From Deltaproteobacteria bacterium (GTDB lineage: Bacteria > Desulfobacterota > BSN033 > UBA1163): a DNA stretch of 41,714 nucleotides. Location: contig VGSS01000011.1 of the NCBI GenBank assembly GCA_016874935.1, positions 1 through 41,714 on the forward strand. The letters run 5' to 3'. The notes under the pieces are model-generated. The model saw only the letters and a program-made list of their open reading frames with translations. It did not search any database and had not been told where the DNA came from. Positions 15,862 to 22,801 of this stretch are shown here, one piece after another (positions within the stretch are counted from its first letter, which is position 1; every line of letters begins with the position of its first letter). The translations under genes were made by a program, and so were the position numbers.

Positions 15862-15956
15862 ACCCCGTTAGAAAGCCCCGCAGCTCTACTGCGGGGATGG
15901 TGGTTGTTTCCTTTTCAGCGAACCCCGTTAGAGATTTATCTCTAAACGGGGCGAAT
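15862..15956. repeat. REP-like ACCCCGTTAGA hairpin pair
   Basis: Two ACCCCGTTAGA words are present. The first is followed by a perfect CCCCGCAG/CTGCGGGG hairpin. The second forms its own stem with TCTCTAAACGGGG. It shares the defining word with 3260-3322. It abuts the point where homology to the zeta-like ATPase ends and probably broke that gene. Confidence 0.65.
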
Positions 15957-15964
15957 ACGGGGTT

Positions 15965-16126
15965 TAGGGCAGCTCTTTCCGGATCGAACGGAGCTAAACC
16001 ACTTGTAATGAGATCTACGTTCACAAATTCTAAGCATTTCACATACTCCGGGAGAAACTTACAGGCGAAGGTCGTCTTCCCAGCTCCATTGGGACCAGCA
16101 ATGATGTAAAGATTTGGTTTTTGATC
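15965..16126 (-). pseudogene. Zeta-toxin-like ATPase, N-terminal fragment
   Basis: The minus frame reads [18 protein letters not shown], then [17 protein letters not shown] and [12 protein letters not shown], the conserved opening of zeta-toxin-like ATPases with Walker A GPNGAGKT. No start codon lies between the upstream in-frame stop and the homology. After PERAAL the frame runs into the REP-like hairpins, so the remaining ~130 residues are missing. An overlapping frame just upstream (VNLFKDVISRRARKLFEEL) could be the tail of an antitoxin partner, but it too is cut. Clearly a remnant. Confidence 0.78.
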
Positions 16127-16478
16127 TTAATTCTTCAAATAATTTCCTCGCTCGACGGCTTATCACATCTTTGAACAAGTTGACTGAATTATTCAGTTAC
16201 GAACTGAAGTCTAAATTTTTAGATTTTATCGCCAGATGTCATCATTTGCTTCGAACCTCAATACAGCCGGCTTGCTCTTTTGTTTTTAATTCCCCAATCC
16301 ACAATCTAAATTCACCCGACTTGGTCGGGACAAACGCAATTGAGATGGCCAATACCAATTTACCGTTGCCTGGTCCTGAGATTCTTTCCCTAAATTCACA
16401 ATTCAAGGTCTGACACCGAAGCCTTCTTCTGAAAATCCAAACATCCAAAGCCTGACCCTAAGGACTACTAAGGACTTT
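16127..16478. other. Non-coding stretch between two gene remnants
   Basis: Only short, unrecognised open frames are visible. The bases just after 16127 may encode the last part of a lost antitoxin. A CCCAATCCACAATCTAAATTC-like word resembles the intergenic word repeats. Confidence 0.4.
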
Positions 16479-16994
16479 CTAGTTGTTTCGGATGGCCTCA
16501 ATTTCGTAAAACGACCGAGCCAGGGTCGATTCAACACCGACAAGATGTCGATAGAGGGACCACGATAGGTTGGGATGCAGTAGGCCAGACTTCCACGATT
16601 GGTCACACGATGTGCGACCAATTCCCGTTGGGAAGGTAATAATGGCAGAGACTGATGTTTCGCATTCTGGCAGAGATTGGTCACGCAGTGTGTGGCCAAT
16701 TCTCCCCCTGAGTAAGTCAGGGTATTCAAGGAAGAACTGGCGGAAAAGCTTTAGGTTGGTGGCGCTGTATCCGCTACCGAAATCCTTCTGGAGTTTCTTC
16801 GAAAGTTCAACAATCAACTTCTGTCCATAAATAGCTTTCTTACGTCCACGCTGTTCCTCCTCAACGATCTCTCGTCCGACGAGCCAGTTGGCAATTACTT
16901 GTGCAGTGTTTACTGAGCGTACGGCCACCCCCCTGGCCGATTCCAGAATCTGCCGGATACGTTTATATAATTCCGTCCTTCTCCTTCCCGACAT
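16479..16994 (-). pseudogene. DUF1016 (YhcG-type) protein, truncated
   Basis: 171 residues match the DUF1016 N-terminal domain: LYKRIRQILESAR, VNTAQVIANWLVGREIVEEE, YGQKLIVELSKKLQKDFG, YSATNLKLFRQF and LSWSLYRHLVGVES. The frame ends at FYEIEAIRNN followed by TAG, where family members continue with the PD-(D/E)XK nuclease half; full-length proteins are about 340-380 residues. No continuation was found downstream in any frame. It is therefore probably inactive as a nuclease, although an N-terminal-only protein could still be made. Confidence 0.75.
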
Positions 16995-17024
16995 ACACTC
17001 CTTTACCTAACCAGGAGGCATCCA

Positions 17025-17072
17025 TTTTTCCCTGAAGTGTGATGAGTCAACCAATAATATGAACCCGTCCCC
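17025..17072. repeat. Direct repeat flanking the HEPN/MNT module, copy A
   Basis: The segment with GAAGTGTGATG and AATATGAACCCGTCCCC recurs at 18211-18256 with about 80% identity. The two copies bracket the HEPN/MNT genes. GGGGACGGGTTC-type words often lie beside REP-associated transposase sites; that link is inference. Confidence 0.6.
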
Positions 17073-17109
17073 TAAAGCTTCCCGTCCAATGTGAGATTTT
17101 TCTTCGGGG

Positions 17110-17574
17110 CTATTTTTCTCTAAAAAGACCTTTTTCTTTTCCTTTAATATTTTCGTAAATAGCATCGATCAGTTTCTTTGCATCTTTTATGGACTGATCC
17201 GCTTCTGTTTTTGATATGGGGCTATCAAACTCATAGACAAACCTATGCCTTTTCTGCCTCATTCTATGAAATTTGTTCATTAACAAACGATAATCTTCAC
17301 CTAAAACATTGGAACAAAATTCTACCACTGTTTTGTGTTGGTCTTTCCCTTTAGGTCAATACCCAAGAGAGAGCATTAAGGCTCTTCCTGCCCGAAGCAT
17401 AGCATGGTAGGCAATCGTGAAAGCCCACTCCTCATCACGACTTATAATCGCCTTGGCGGTCACTAAGTCTTTCCCTACCCTCCCCAACGCCCTATTTACT
17501 TTATCAATATTTGCGTTTATCTTTTCGATGAGCCCTAAGGACTCAAGGCCTTCTAATTTCATCTTTATTTCCAA
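17110..17574 (-). pseudogene. HEPN-domain protein interrupted by one in-frame TGA
   Basis: Two 72-codon frames on the minus strand (17574-17356 and 17328-17110) are in the same phase. The only stop between them is TGA in SLGY-stop-PKGKDQHKTVVEF. HEPN relatives have Arg there (YRPKGKxQHKTV), so a single C-to-T change in CGA explains it. The parts together give a normal-length HEPN protein (about 154 residues), ending in the RxxxH-like RQKRHRFVYE motif. HEPN proteins are RNases paired with MNT nucleotidyltransferases. It starts inside the end of the MNT gene (32-bp overlap). Confidence 0.82.
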
Positions 17575-18121
17575 GGAGCATAACTTTAGGTTCTTTGAGA
17601 ACGTTCAATATAAAAGGGTCTTTGAACACAATCTTTTCCCGAAACTCCTTTAATGAATATGAAGTGATGTTTATTGTTTTTCTCAATTGATTCTCTGCTT
17701 GGGAAACCATCTCCTCCAATTTATCTAAATCCCCTTTCCCAACTATCATGAGATCAATGTCGCTTTCCATATGCTCCTGGTTTTTTGCAAAAGAGCCATA
17801 GATCAATGCATATCTTATCCCCGGAACTTTTTCCAATGACTTCTTGATGATTCCCACGACGCCGATGGTCTTAAAAACCAGTCCTTTCAATTCCTCATAA
17901 AAAGGGCAATCTTTATTCACTTTGAAATATTTTTGTCTACCCTCCGTTTCGGAAATGAGAATCTTCAGGGACTCTAGTCGAGCCAATTCTCTGCTCAAGT
18001 TTGTCGGATCTTCAGTCAATAGAGATTGCAGTTGCCTAATAAAAAAACGTTCGTCGACGTGGGTAAAAAACCAACTCAGAATTTTCGCTCTTAACTTAGA
18101 CCCGAAGAGTTTTTCCATCAT
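17543..18121 (-). CDS. MNT-type nucleotidyltransferase with N-terminal winged helix
   Basis: About 192 residues. The N-terminal ~85 residues look like a winged-helix DNA-binding domain (LFGSKLRAKILSWFF, FFIRQLQSLL, LSRELARLESLKIL). The nucleotidyltransferase core has YGSFAKNQEHMESDIDLMIVG, the GS...DxD signature. MNT antitoxins neutralise HEPN toxins by adding AMP. Start at 18121 follows AGGGGTG; the adjacent ATG at 18118 is also possible. The winged helix and the palindromes just upstream suggest self-repression. The partner HEPN gene carries a stop, so this may be an orphaned antitoxin. Confidence 0.85.
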   Translation of the reverse strand: MMEKLFGSKLRAKILSWFFTHVDERFFIRQLQSLLTEDPTNLSRELARLESLKILISETEGRQKYFKVNKDCPFYEELKGLVFKTIGVVGIIKKSLEKVPGIRYALIYGSFAKNQEHMESDIDLMIVGKGDLDKLEEMVSQAENQLRKTINITSYSLKEFREKIVFKDPFILNVLKEPKVMLLGNKDEIRRP

Positions 18122-18143
18122 AATGGAGAACACCCCTAAAAGG

Positions 18144-18186
18144 ATTGTAGTAAATAATACTACAATTGTAGTAAAAAAAGCTACAA
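18144..18186 (-). promoter_or_regulatory. Two abutting palindromes upstream of the MNT gene
   Basis: ATTGTAGTA and TACTACAAT (18144-18166) form a perfect 9-bp inverted repeat around 5 bp. TTGTAG and CTACAA (18167-18186) form a second. They lie about 25 bp upstream of the start codon and are likely operator sites for the gene's own winged-helix domain. Confidence 0.65.
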
Positions 18187-18210
18187 ATTTAACCCGATCA
18201 ACTCAGAATA

Positions 18211-18256
18211 TTTCTCCCGAAGTGTGATGGTGATTGACTAATATGAACCCGTCCCC
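18211..18256. repeat. Direct repeat flanking the HEPN/MNT module, copy B
   Basis: Matches copy A at 17025-17072, in the same orientation. Confidence 0.6.
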
Positions 18257-18415
18257 GATCTCATCTTTACCTTTTCCAAAGATCATCAGGCACGCCCCAC
18301 CTGAACGTCCCTCATATCCGTTTCGTTCGCCGACTGATTGCCAAGGTGCAAACGACCCGTGGTTATTCTTTTCTCTTTCTGGATATCTTCTTTTGCTCAG
18401 GACGGAATATGGAAT

Positions 18416-18529
18416 ATGGGGACGTTGGTTCAAATACAACTTAACCATCACCGAAACAACCCCCAATCCTTCTTCTGGAAAATCGTCAAATCTTCAATCG
18501 GTGCAATCGCTGGCATAGTTACTCCTGAG
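18416..18529. repeat. 114-bp direct repeat, copy 1
   Basis: About 95% identical to 20123-20236, in the same orientation. The pair flanks the second ATPase gene. On the minus strand it contains AGGAG followed by an ATG at 18516 and a 22-codon frame beginning MPAIAPIEDL, which ends early because of an extra base relative to copy 2. Confidence 0.85.
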
Positions 18530-18678
18530 GAAAAACATGATTCGTGGATCGTGACCGTGATTCGTTAATCAAACCATTTTAACTTGACCGTCTCCCCCTC
18601 GACTGAATCGGGGAAGCGCAAATTCTGAATCACACTATTTTAGTGCCTCTTCTGTTGTCCCGTACAATTGGATCGGCA

Positions 18679-19842
18679 TTAACTCAAAGGTTGAATATCC
18701 TTCAGCAAATTTCTGAAAGACACCGCTCGTATTTTTTTATCTAATGGAAAGGTATAGTCTCCTGCATGGGTCACATCCAGAGATTGGAGATGAAGATCGG
18801 ACAAGGCATGACGCATGGAAGGGGTAATCTGTGGAGAAGTCGTCCTCTTGATCTCAAACCCTATCCGCCTTTGCCCTTTGACAATCAGAAGATCCAACTC
18901 TGCTCCTCCATGGGTCGCCCAGAAGAAACAATCCTCCCAACTGACGCCGAGGTGATCAATGACCTGTTCAAGAACAAAGCCCTCCCATGAGGCTCCGACC
19001 TTTGGATGGTTCTCAAGATCCTTAAGTGTTCTGAGGCCCAATAGGGTATGCAATAAACCACTGTCTGCAATGTAGATTTTCGGAGCTTTCACCTGTCGCT
19101 TCGATAGGTTCTCATACCAGGGCAAAAGCTGACGGACCACCAGGGCTGCACTCATCAGATCCAGATAGTTGCGGATGGTCGTGTCTGCCACCCCAAAAGA
19201 CCGAGCAAACTCAGAACTATTCCAGATTTGGCCGTGGTAGTTTGCCAGCATCGCCCAAAAGCGACGGAGCGTGGCAGATCGAATGGTAATTCCAAATTGA
19301 GGGAGATCCCTTTCTAAAAATGTACGAATAAATCCCTGACGCCATTCATCGCTCTCGGTCTGGTTACGGGCCAGGTACGATCTTGGAAAACCTCCCCTTA
19401 ACCATCGCTGATTGTAGTTCTCAATGCCAACCTCTTCGAGAGAAAACCCACCCAGTTCGTGGTAGAAAATCCGGCCTGCCAGAGTCTCAGAACTCTGGCG
19501 AAGCAAGTCGGGTGAGGCACTACCCAGCACCAGAAAACGGACGGCGGATTGGGGGCGATCCACTAAAACCCGTAAGATTGGAAAAAGGTTGGGCTGCCGG
19601 TGGACTTCGTCAATGACAACCAGTCCCTTCAGGCCTCTCAAAGCAATCATGGGATCGGAAAGCCGAGCCGTATCTTCGGGGTTTTCCAGATCGAAGTAGG
19701 AAGTTGGACCTTTTGTTCTCTCAATAAGAATTCGAGCCAGAGTGGATTTTCCGACCTGGCGTGCACCGATTAATCCCACCACGGGATGTCTTCGGAGAAG
19801 TCCTTGAAGCGTTTCCACTTCTTGTTTACGGTTTATCAGCAT
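18679..19842 (-). CDS. AAA ATPase with DUF4143 domain (second of two)
   Basis: 387 residues. Walker A is GARQVGKST, Walker B is LVVIDEVHRQP, and a sensor GSASPDLLRQ follows. DUF4143 ends in a nuclease-like motif (GGAELDLLIVKGQRRIGFEIKR). It shares the plan of the ATPase at 14555-15739 but is clearly divergent, so the two are separate acquisitions rather than a recent tandem copy. No ribosome site precedes the ATG, which falls exactly where transcription should start. It is flanked by 114-bp direct repeats. Role unknown. Confidence 0.9.
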   Translation of the reverse strand: MLINRKQEVETLQGLLRRHPVVGLIGARQVGKSTLARILIERTKGPTSYFDLENPEDTARLSDPMIALRGLKGLVVIDEVHRQPNLFPILRVLVDRPQSAVRFLVLGSASPDLLRQSSETLAGRIFYHELGGFSLEEVGIENYNQRWLRGGFPRSYLARNQTESDEWRQGFIRTFLERDLPQFGITIRSATLRRFWAMLANYHGQIWNSSEFARSFGVADTTIRNYLDLMSAALVVRQLLPWYENLSKRQVKAPKIYIADSGLLHTLLGLRTLKDLENHPKVGASWEGFVLEQVIDHLGVSWEDCFFWATHGGAELDLLIVKGQRRIGFEIKRTTSPQITPSMRHALSDLHLQSLDVTHAGDYTFPLDKKIRAVSFRNLLKDIQPLS

Positions 19843-19848
19843 GAGATG

Positions 19849-19877
19849 AGTTTACCTTGATAATTCTGTCTTGTCAA
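19849..19877 (-). promoter_or_regulatory. Promoter of the second ATPase gene, leaderless layout
   Basis: On the minus strand, TTGACA (19877-19872), a 17-bp spacer and TAAACT (19854-19849). The ATG begins 6 nt after the -10, the same distance as for the first ATPase and the gene at 5542. Confidence 0.65.
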
Positions 19878-19905
19878 CCGATATTTCAAGGTACGAAATG
19901 GAGCC

Positions 19906-19973
19906 CCGCGGGCAAAGCCCGTGGTTCCCAAAAAAACGCCCACAGAATCAAGGCCTTGGGGAAGGCCTTGGGG
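19906..19973. repeat. Hairpin and tandem 12-mer
   Basis: CCGCGGGC/GCCCGTGG forms a hairpin (19906-19924). AAGGCCTTGGGG occurs twice in tandem at 19950-19973. The rest of the 440-bp gap before the ORF6N gene shows no gene apart from the repeat copy at 20123-20236. Confidence 0.55.
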
Positions 19974-20122
19974 TCACATCTTCACGGGCTGTTGCCTAAA
20001 AGGTCAATCCAGAAGTATCTGAACATTTAATCTTCGATGCATGATAACCGAGGGTAATTAAGATTCAAAAGCACTATTGGGCCGATATTTGAGTTCATCA
20101 ACCCCTTAAAACCTGTCTGAAG

Positions 20123-20236
20123 ATGGGGACATTGGTTCAAATACAACTTAACCATCATCGAAACGCCCCCAATCCTTCTTCTGGAAAATCTTCAAATCTT
20201 CAATCGGTGCAATCGCTGGCATAGGTTACTCCTGAG
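20123..20236. repeat. 114-bp direct repeat, copy 2
   Basis: Partner of 18416-18529. On the minus strand AGGAGTAACC precedes an ATG at 20222 and a 24-codon frame (20222-20148) beginning MPAIAPIEDL. This may be a true small gene or the front end of a lost gene carried in the repeat. Confidence 0.82.
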
Positions 20237-20281
20237 TGAAACCGTGACCCCCGATATGTCGGGGCAGGCGTTTCCGTAAGA

Positions 20282-20851
20282 TTATTGCTTCTTCTGCTTT
20301 TTAAATCCTTTTGAGACCTCATAGGGCACATGTGGTTCTTCCACGAGAAAACCTATAGGTCGCTTCTTGGTCTCCGGAGGTGCCATCAGCTGCCGAATGG
20401 CTTCGAAAACAATTTTGAATTGGGCATCGTATTTCTTTTCGAGTTCATCCAATCTTCTGGCAAGCTCTTTGTTTGACGCAAGTATTTGTCGGAGCCTAAC
20501 AAAGGCCCTCATAATTTCAATATTCACCTTAATCGCTCTCTCACTATTTAGTACACTCGAAAGCATGGCTACACCCTGCTCGGTAAACGCATAGGGGAGT
20601 GCCCCGCCCAAATACTTCTTGTGTGGTATCACATTTTGTGATACCAGCTGTTCTGCCTCAGCGATACTTAGCTGAAACATGAAATCTTCAGGGAACCTAT
20701 TGATATTCCTTTTCACTGCTTGATTTAAAACCCTTGTTTCAACATTGTAGAGGATCGTTAAATGAATACTCGGCATTACCTTCTGTCCACGTATTAATAG
20801 GATGGATCGTTCAATCTGCTCAATTGGAATAATGGCTTTCTGACCTGTCAT
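20282..20851 (-). CDS. ORF6N-domain protein
   Basis: 189 residues. The ORF6N domain covers about residues 10-120: IERSILLIRGQKVM, LYNVETRVLNQAVKRN, RFPEDFMFQL and LPYAFTEQGVAMLSSVL. A coiled-coil-like segment follows (ASNKELARRLDELEKKYDAQF) with a basic tail. ORF6N domains come from phage and plasmid regulators and probably bind DNA. The segment PSIHLTILYNVET departs from the usual LDxDLAxLYGVET. The start follows GAGGTTAGG. Palindromes lie upstream and one lies inside the gene, so self-regulation is plausible. Confidence 0.85.
   Translation of the reverse strand: MTGQKAIIPIEQIERSILLIRGQKVMPSIHLTILYNVETRVLNQAVKRNINRFPEDFMFQLSIAEAEQLVSQNVIPHKKYLGGALPYAFTEQGVAMLSSVLNSERAIKVNIEIMRAFVRLRQILASNKELARRLDELEKKYDAQFKIVFEAIRQLMAPPETKKRPIGFLVEEPHVPYEVSKGFKKQKKQ
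20624..20646. promoter_or_regulatory. Intragenic palindrome inside the ORF6N gene
   Basis: TGGTATCACA and its reverse complement form perfect 10-bp arms around TTT. The core ATCACATTTTGTGAT matches the upstream palindrome core ATCACAAATTGTGAT at 13 of 15 positions. Confidence 0.55.
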
Positions 20852-20876
20852 CCTAACCTCATTTCTGCTTACACAA

Positions 20877-20943
20877 TGAGGTCACAATTCATGACCTCAA
20901 GCAAAATAAAAATTTCTTTTGAAATCACAAATTGTGATTTCAA
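20877..20943 (-). promoter_or_regulatory. Two palindromic operator-like sites upstream of the ORF6N gene
   Basis: TGAGGTCA (20877-20884) pairs with TGACCTCA (20892-20899). TTGAAATCACAA (20919-20930) pairs perfectly with TTGTGATTTCAA (20932-20943) around one A. Both lie 25-95 bp before the ORF6N start. Confidence 0.65.
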
Positions 20944-21326
20944 GGTGAAGAAATCCCCTCATGTGTTTTATTACCTTAAAAGCAAAAATCCCATTCCTTT
21001 TCAGAACAGGTTTATTGTTGGAAGATCCATGAGATCCGCCTCCACCGGAATTTGCCCCAATATATCAAAAAAAGAAATTTATGGCAATCCTTGACACAAT
21101 ATAAATCGTCAGGGGTTAGGTGAAATCGGAAGGCAGCCCATCTTGATATCCATCTTCAGACAGAAGAGAGATGTGGCACATGAATTATGGCGACGATGAT
21201 ACCTACTGATATTGGGGAGTTTGAGACCTAAAAATTGGCAGAAGAATTGGGGCACCCATTAAAAGGCACCTGAGACCAGACAAGCTTTTTGAGGGATCTT
21301 GGCCCATTTGAATAAAGGAGACGACC
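20944..21326. other. Region without a recognised gene
   Basis: A 72-codon plus-strand frame begins at 20876 but overlaps the palindromes and resembles no family. The rest, up to the end of coaBC, shows nothing I can identify. Confidence 0.4.
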
Positions 21327-22532
21327 CTATTTTCTTTTTCGTTTCAACAAACTGACGACCTCATCCAGGATTAATTGAGAGACCTCCTCTTTTGACATTA
21401 AAGGAAGATCTTTCACCTCTCCGGATGGGTATAGAAACTTCACCTGATTCGTTTCTGAGGTAAAACCCGCCCCAGGCTTTGTCACATCATTGACCACAAT
21501 CAGGTCTAAATTCTTTTCTTTCAATTTCTTTCTCGCATTGGAAACGAGGTCCTCGGTTTCTGCGGCAAACCCGACCAGAATTCGCTTTCCCTTCTTCTCT
21601 CCTATCTCTCTGAGGATATCCCTTGTCCTCTCCAATTCAAGAGAGGAACTAGAAGCAGTCTTCTTCAGTTTTGCCCGGCTGATCTCCCTTGGCCGGTAAT
21701 CCGAAACGGCAGCGGCTTTAATCACCACAGAACAGTCTTTCAGATGCGCAAAGACAGCCTTTCTCATCTCCTCAGCCGTCGTTACAGAAACCAGTTCAAT
21801 GTCACTACGGGGAAAAGGCAGAGAGGTGGGCCCTGAAACCAATACAACCTCAGCCCCTCTCCTTCTGGCCACTTTTGCCAGGGCATATCCCATCTTTCCT
21901 GAAGAAGGATTGGTGATGAATCGAACCGGGTCAATGGATTCCTGGGTTGGCCCGGCGGTGACAAGGATTCTCTTTCCTTTTAAATCCTTCGGAGACAGGA
22001 TATCTTCCATCCTCTCCAGAACGTCACCTAGCTCAGCCAGCCTTCCCTTTCCATACCAATGGCAGGCTAACTCCCCCTCCCCGGGTTCCATGAAATGGTA
22101 ATTCCAATCCTTCAAGGTCTCGATATTCTTCTGGAGAGCCCTGCTCTCCCACATATTGACATTCATGGAAGGGGCAAAAAGGACCGGAGCTTTTGAGGCC
22201 ATCACCATGGTGGAGAGAAAATCGTCTGCTATTCCATTGGCTATCTTTCCGATCACATTGGCGGTTGCCGGGAGGACCACGATCAGCTCTGCCAAGTCGG
22301 CCAGTGCGATATGACCGATCTGCGTCTCATCGGTGAGGGCAAACGGATCCGTCACCACCGGATTTCCGGAAAGAGTTTGAAAGGTGAGAGGGGTGACGAA
22401 TTCCTGTCCATTCCGGGTCATGACCACATGAACCCTTGCCTCCTGTTTGACCAGAAGCCTGACAAACTCAGCGGCCTTATAAGCCGCAATCCCTCCGGTT
22501 ACCCCTAAAACGATCTCTTTTCCCTTCAGCAT
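21327..22532 (-). CDS. coaBC: Bifunctional phosphopantothenoylcysteine decarboxylase/synthetase
   Basis: About 401 residues, the usual length. The N-terminal flavin decarboxylase has GVTGGIAAYKAAEF, PATANVIGKIANGIADD, a PSMNVNMW substrate clamp and the active cysteine in GELACHWYGKGR. The C-terminal synthetase has VTAGPTQESIDPVRFITNPSSGKMG. It converts 4'-phosphopantothenate and cysteine to 4'-phosphopantetheine for coenzyme A. The frame extends to 22571; the ATG at 22532 (MLKGKEIVLGVTGG) fits the family. No clear ribosome site is present. A core housekeeping gene, marking the end of the accessory island. Confidence 0.94.
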   Translation of the reverse strand: MLKGKEIVLGVTGGIAAYKAAEFVRLLVKQEARVHVVMTRNGQEFVTPLTFQTLSGNPVVTDPFALTDETQIGHIALADLAELIVVLPATANVIGKIANGIADDFLSTMVMASKAPVLFAPSMNVNMWESRALQKNIETLKDWNYHFMEPGEGELACHWYGKGRLAELGDVLERMEDILSPKDLKGKRILVTAGPTQESIDPVRFITNPSSGKMGYALAKVARRRGAEVVLVSGPTSLPFPRSDIELVSVTTAEEMRKAVFAHLKDCSVVIKAAAVSDYRPREISRAKLKKTASSSSLELERTRDILREIGEKKGKRILVGFAAETEDLVSNARKKLKEKNLDLIVVNDVTKPGAGFTSETNQVKFLYPSGEVKDLPLMSKEEVSQLILDEVVSLLKRKRK

Positions 22533-22584
22533 GATTATTTCTATATCATAAAAAGACCAAATCCACAACACCTATGGGGTGTGT

Positions 22585-22613
22585 TTGACATTTCCTCTTT
22601 CCGCTGCTATCTT
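22585..22613 (+). promoter_or_regulatory. Promoter facing the TIR-like gene
   Basis: TTGACA (22585-22590), a 17-bp spacer and TATCTT (22608-22613). A MITE-like element starts at 22623, close to the expected transcription start. Confidence 0.55.
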
Positions 22614-22622
22614 GCCTATAAA

Positions 22623-22770
22623 TAGAGTCTGTCCATAAACTAAAGATTTTTGAAAAGGTCGTCATTCCGGCGAAGGCCGGAATCCAGTAATTTCAGTCCC
22701 GCCAAAGGCAGGACTGGATGCCAGATCAAGTCCGGCATGACACAAAAAGTGCATTTATAAACAGACTCTA
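22623..22770. mobile_element. MITE-like element with TAGAGTCTGT terminal repeats
   Basis: 148 bp bounded by TAGAGTCTGT and ACAGACTCTA, a perfect 10-bp terminal inverted repeat that extends imperfectly into ATAAA. TA at both ends fits the TA target duplication of IS630/mariner-type elements (inference). The core contains GTCATTCCGGCGAAGGCCGG and further GTCAT-type palindromes. There is no coding capacity. It lies in the probable 5' leader of the next gene. Confidence 0.7.
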
Positions 22771-22801
22771 AATAGATAGATAAAGAGACGGAGAATTAAA
22801 T

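Noticed and set aside
17353-17355. TGA in the HEPN gene as a selenocysteine codon
   Set aside because: Relatives have arginine here, HEPN proteins are not known selenoproteins, and no obvious Sec element follows.
18203-18466. 87-codon minus-strand open frame
   Set aside because: It runs through both direct repeat types and looks like repeat sequence, not a protein family.
20919-20943. CRP/FNR-type site at the ORF6N promoter
   Set aside because: The half-sites are in the opposite order (TCACAA...TTGTGA) to CRP sites (TGTGA...TCACA).
20876-21094. 72-codon plus-strand open frame
   Set aside because: It overlaps two operator-like palindromes and has no ribosome site or recognisable domain.
14555-21326. 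Complete insertion sequence or prophage in the accessory island
   Set aside because: No transposase, integrase, structural phage gene or attachment site was found, only repeats and toxin-type genes.
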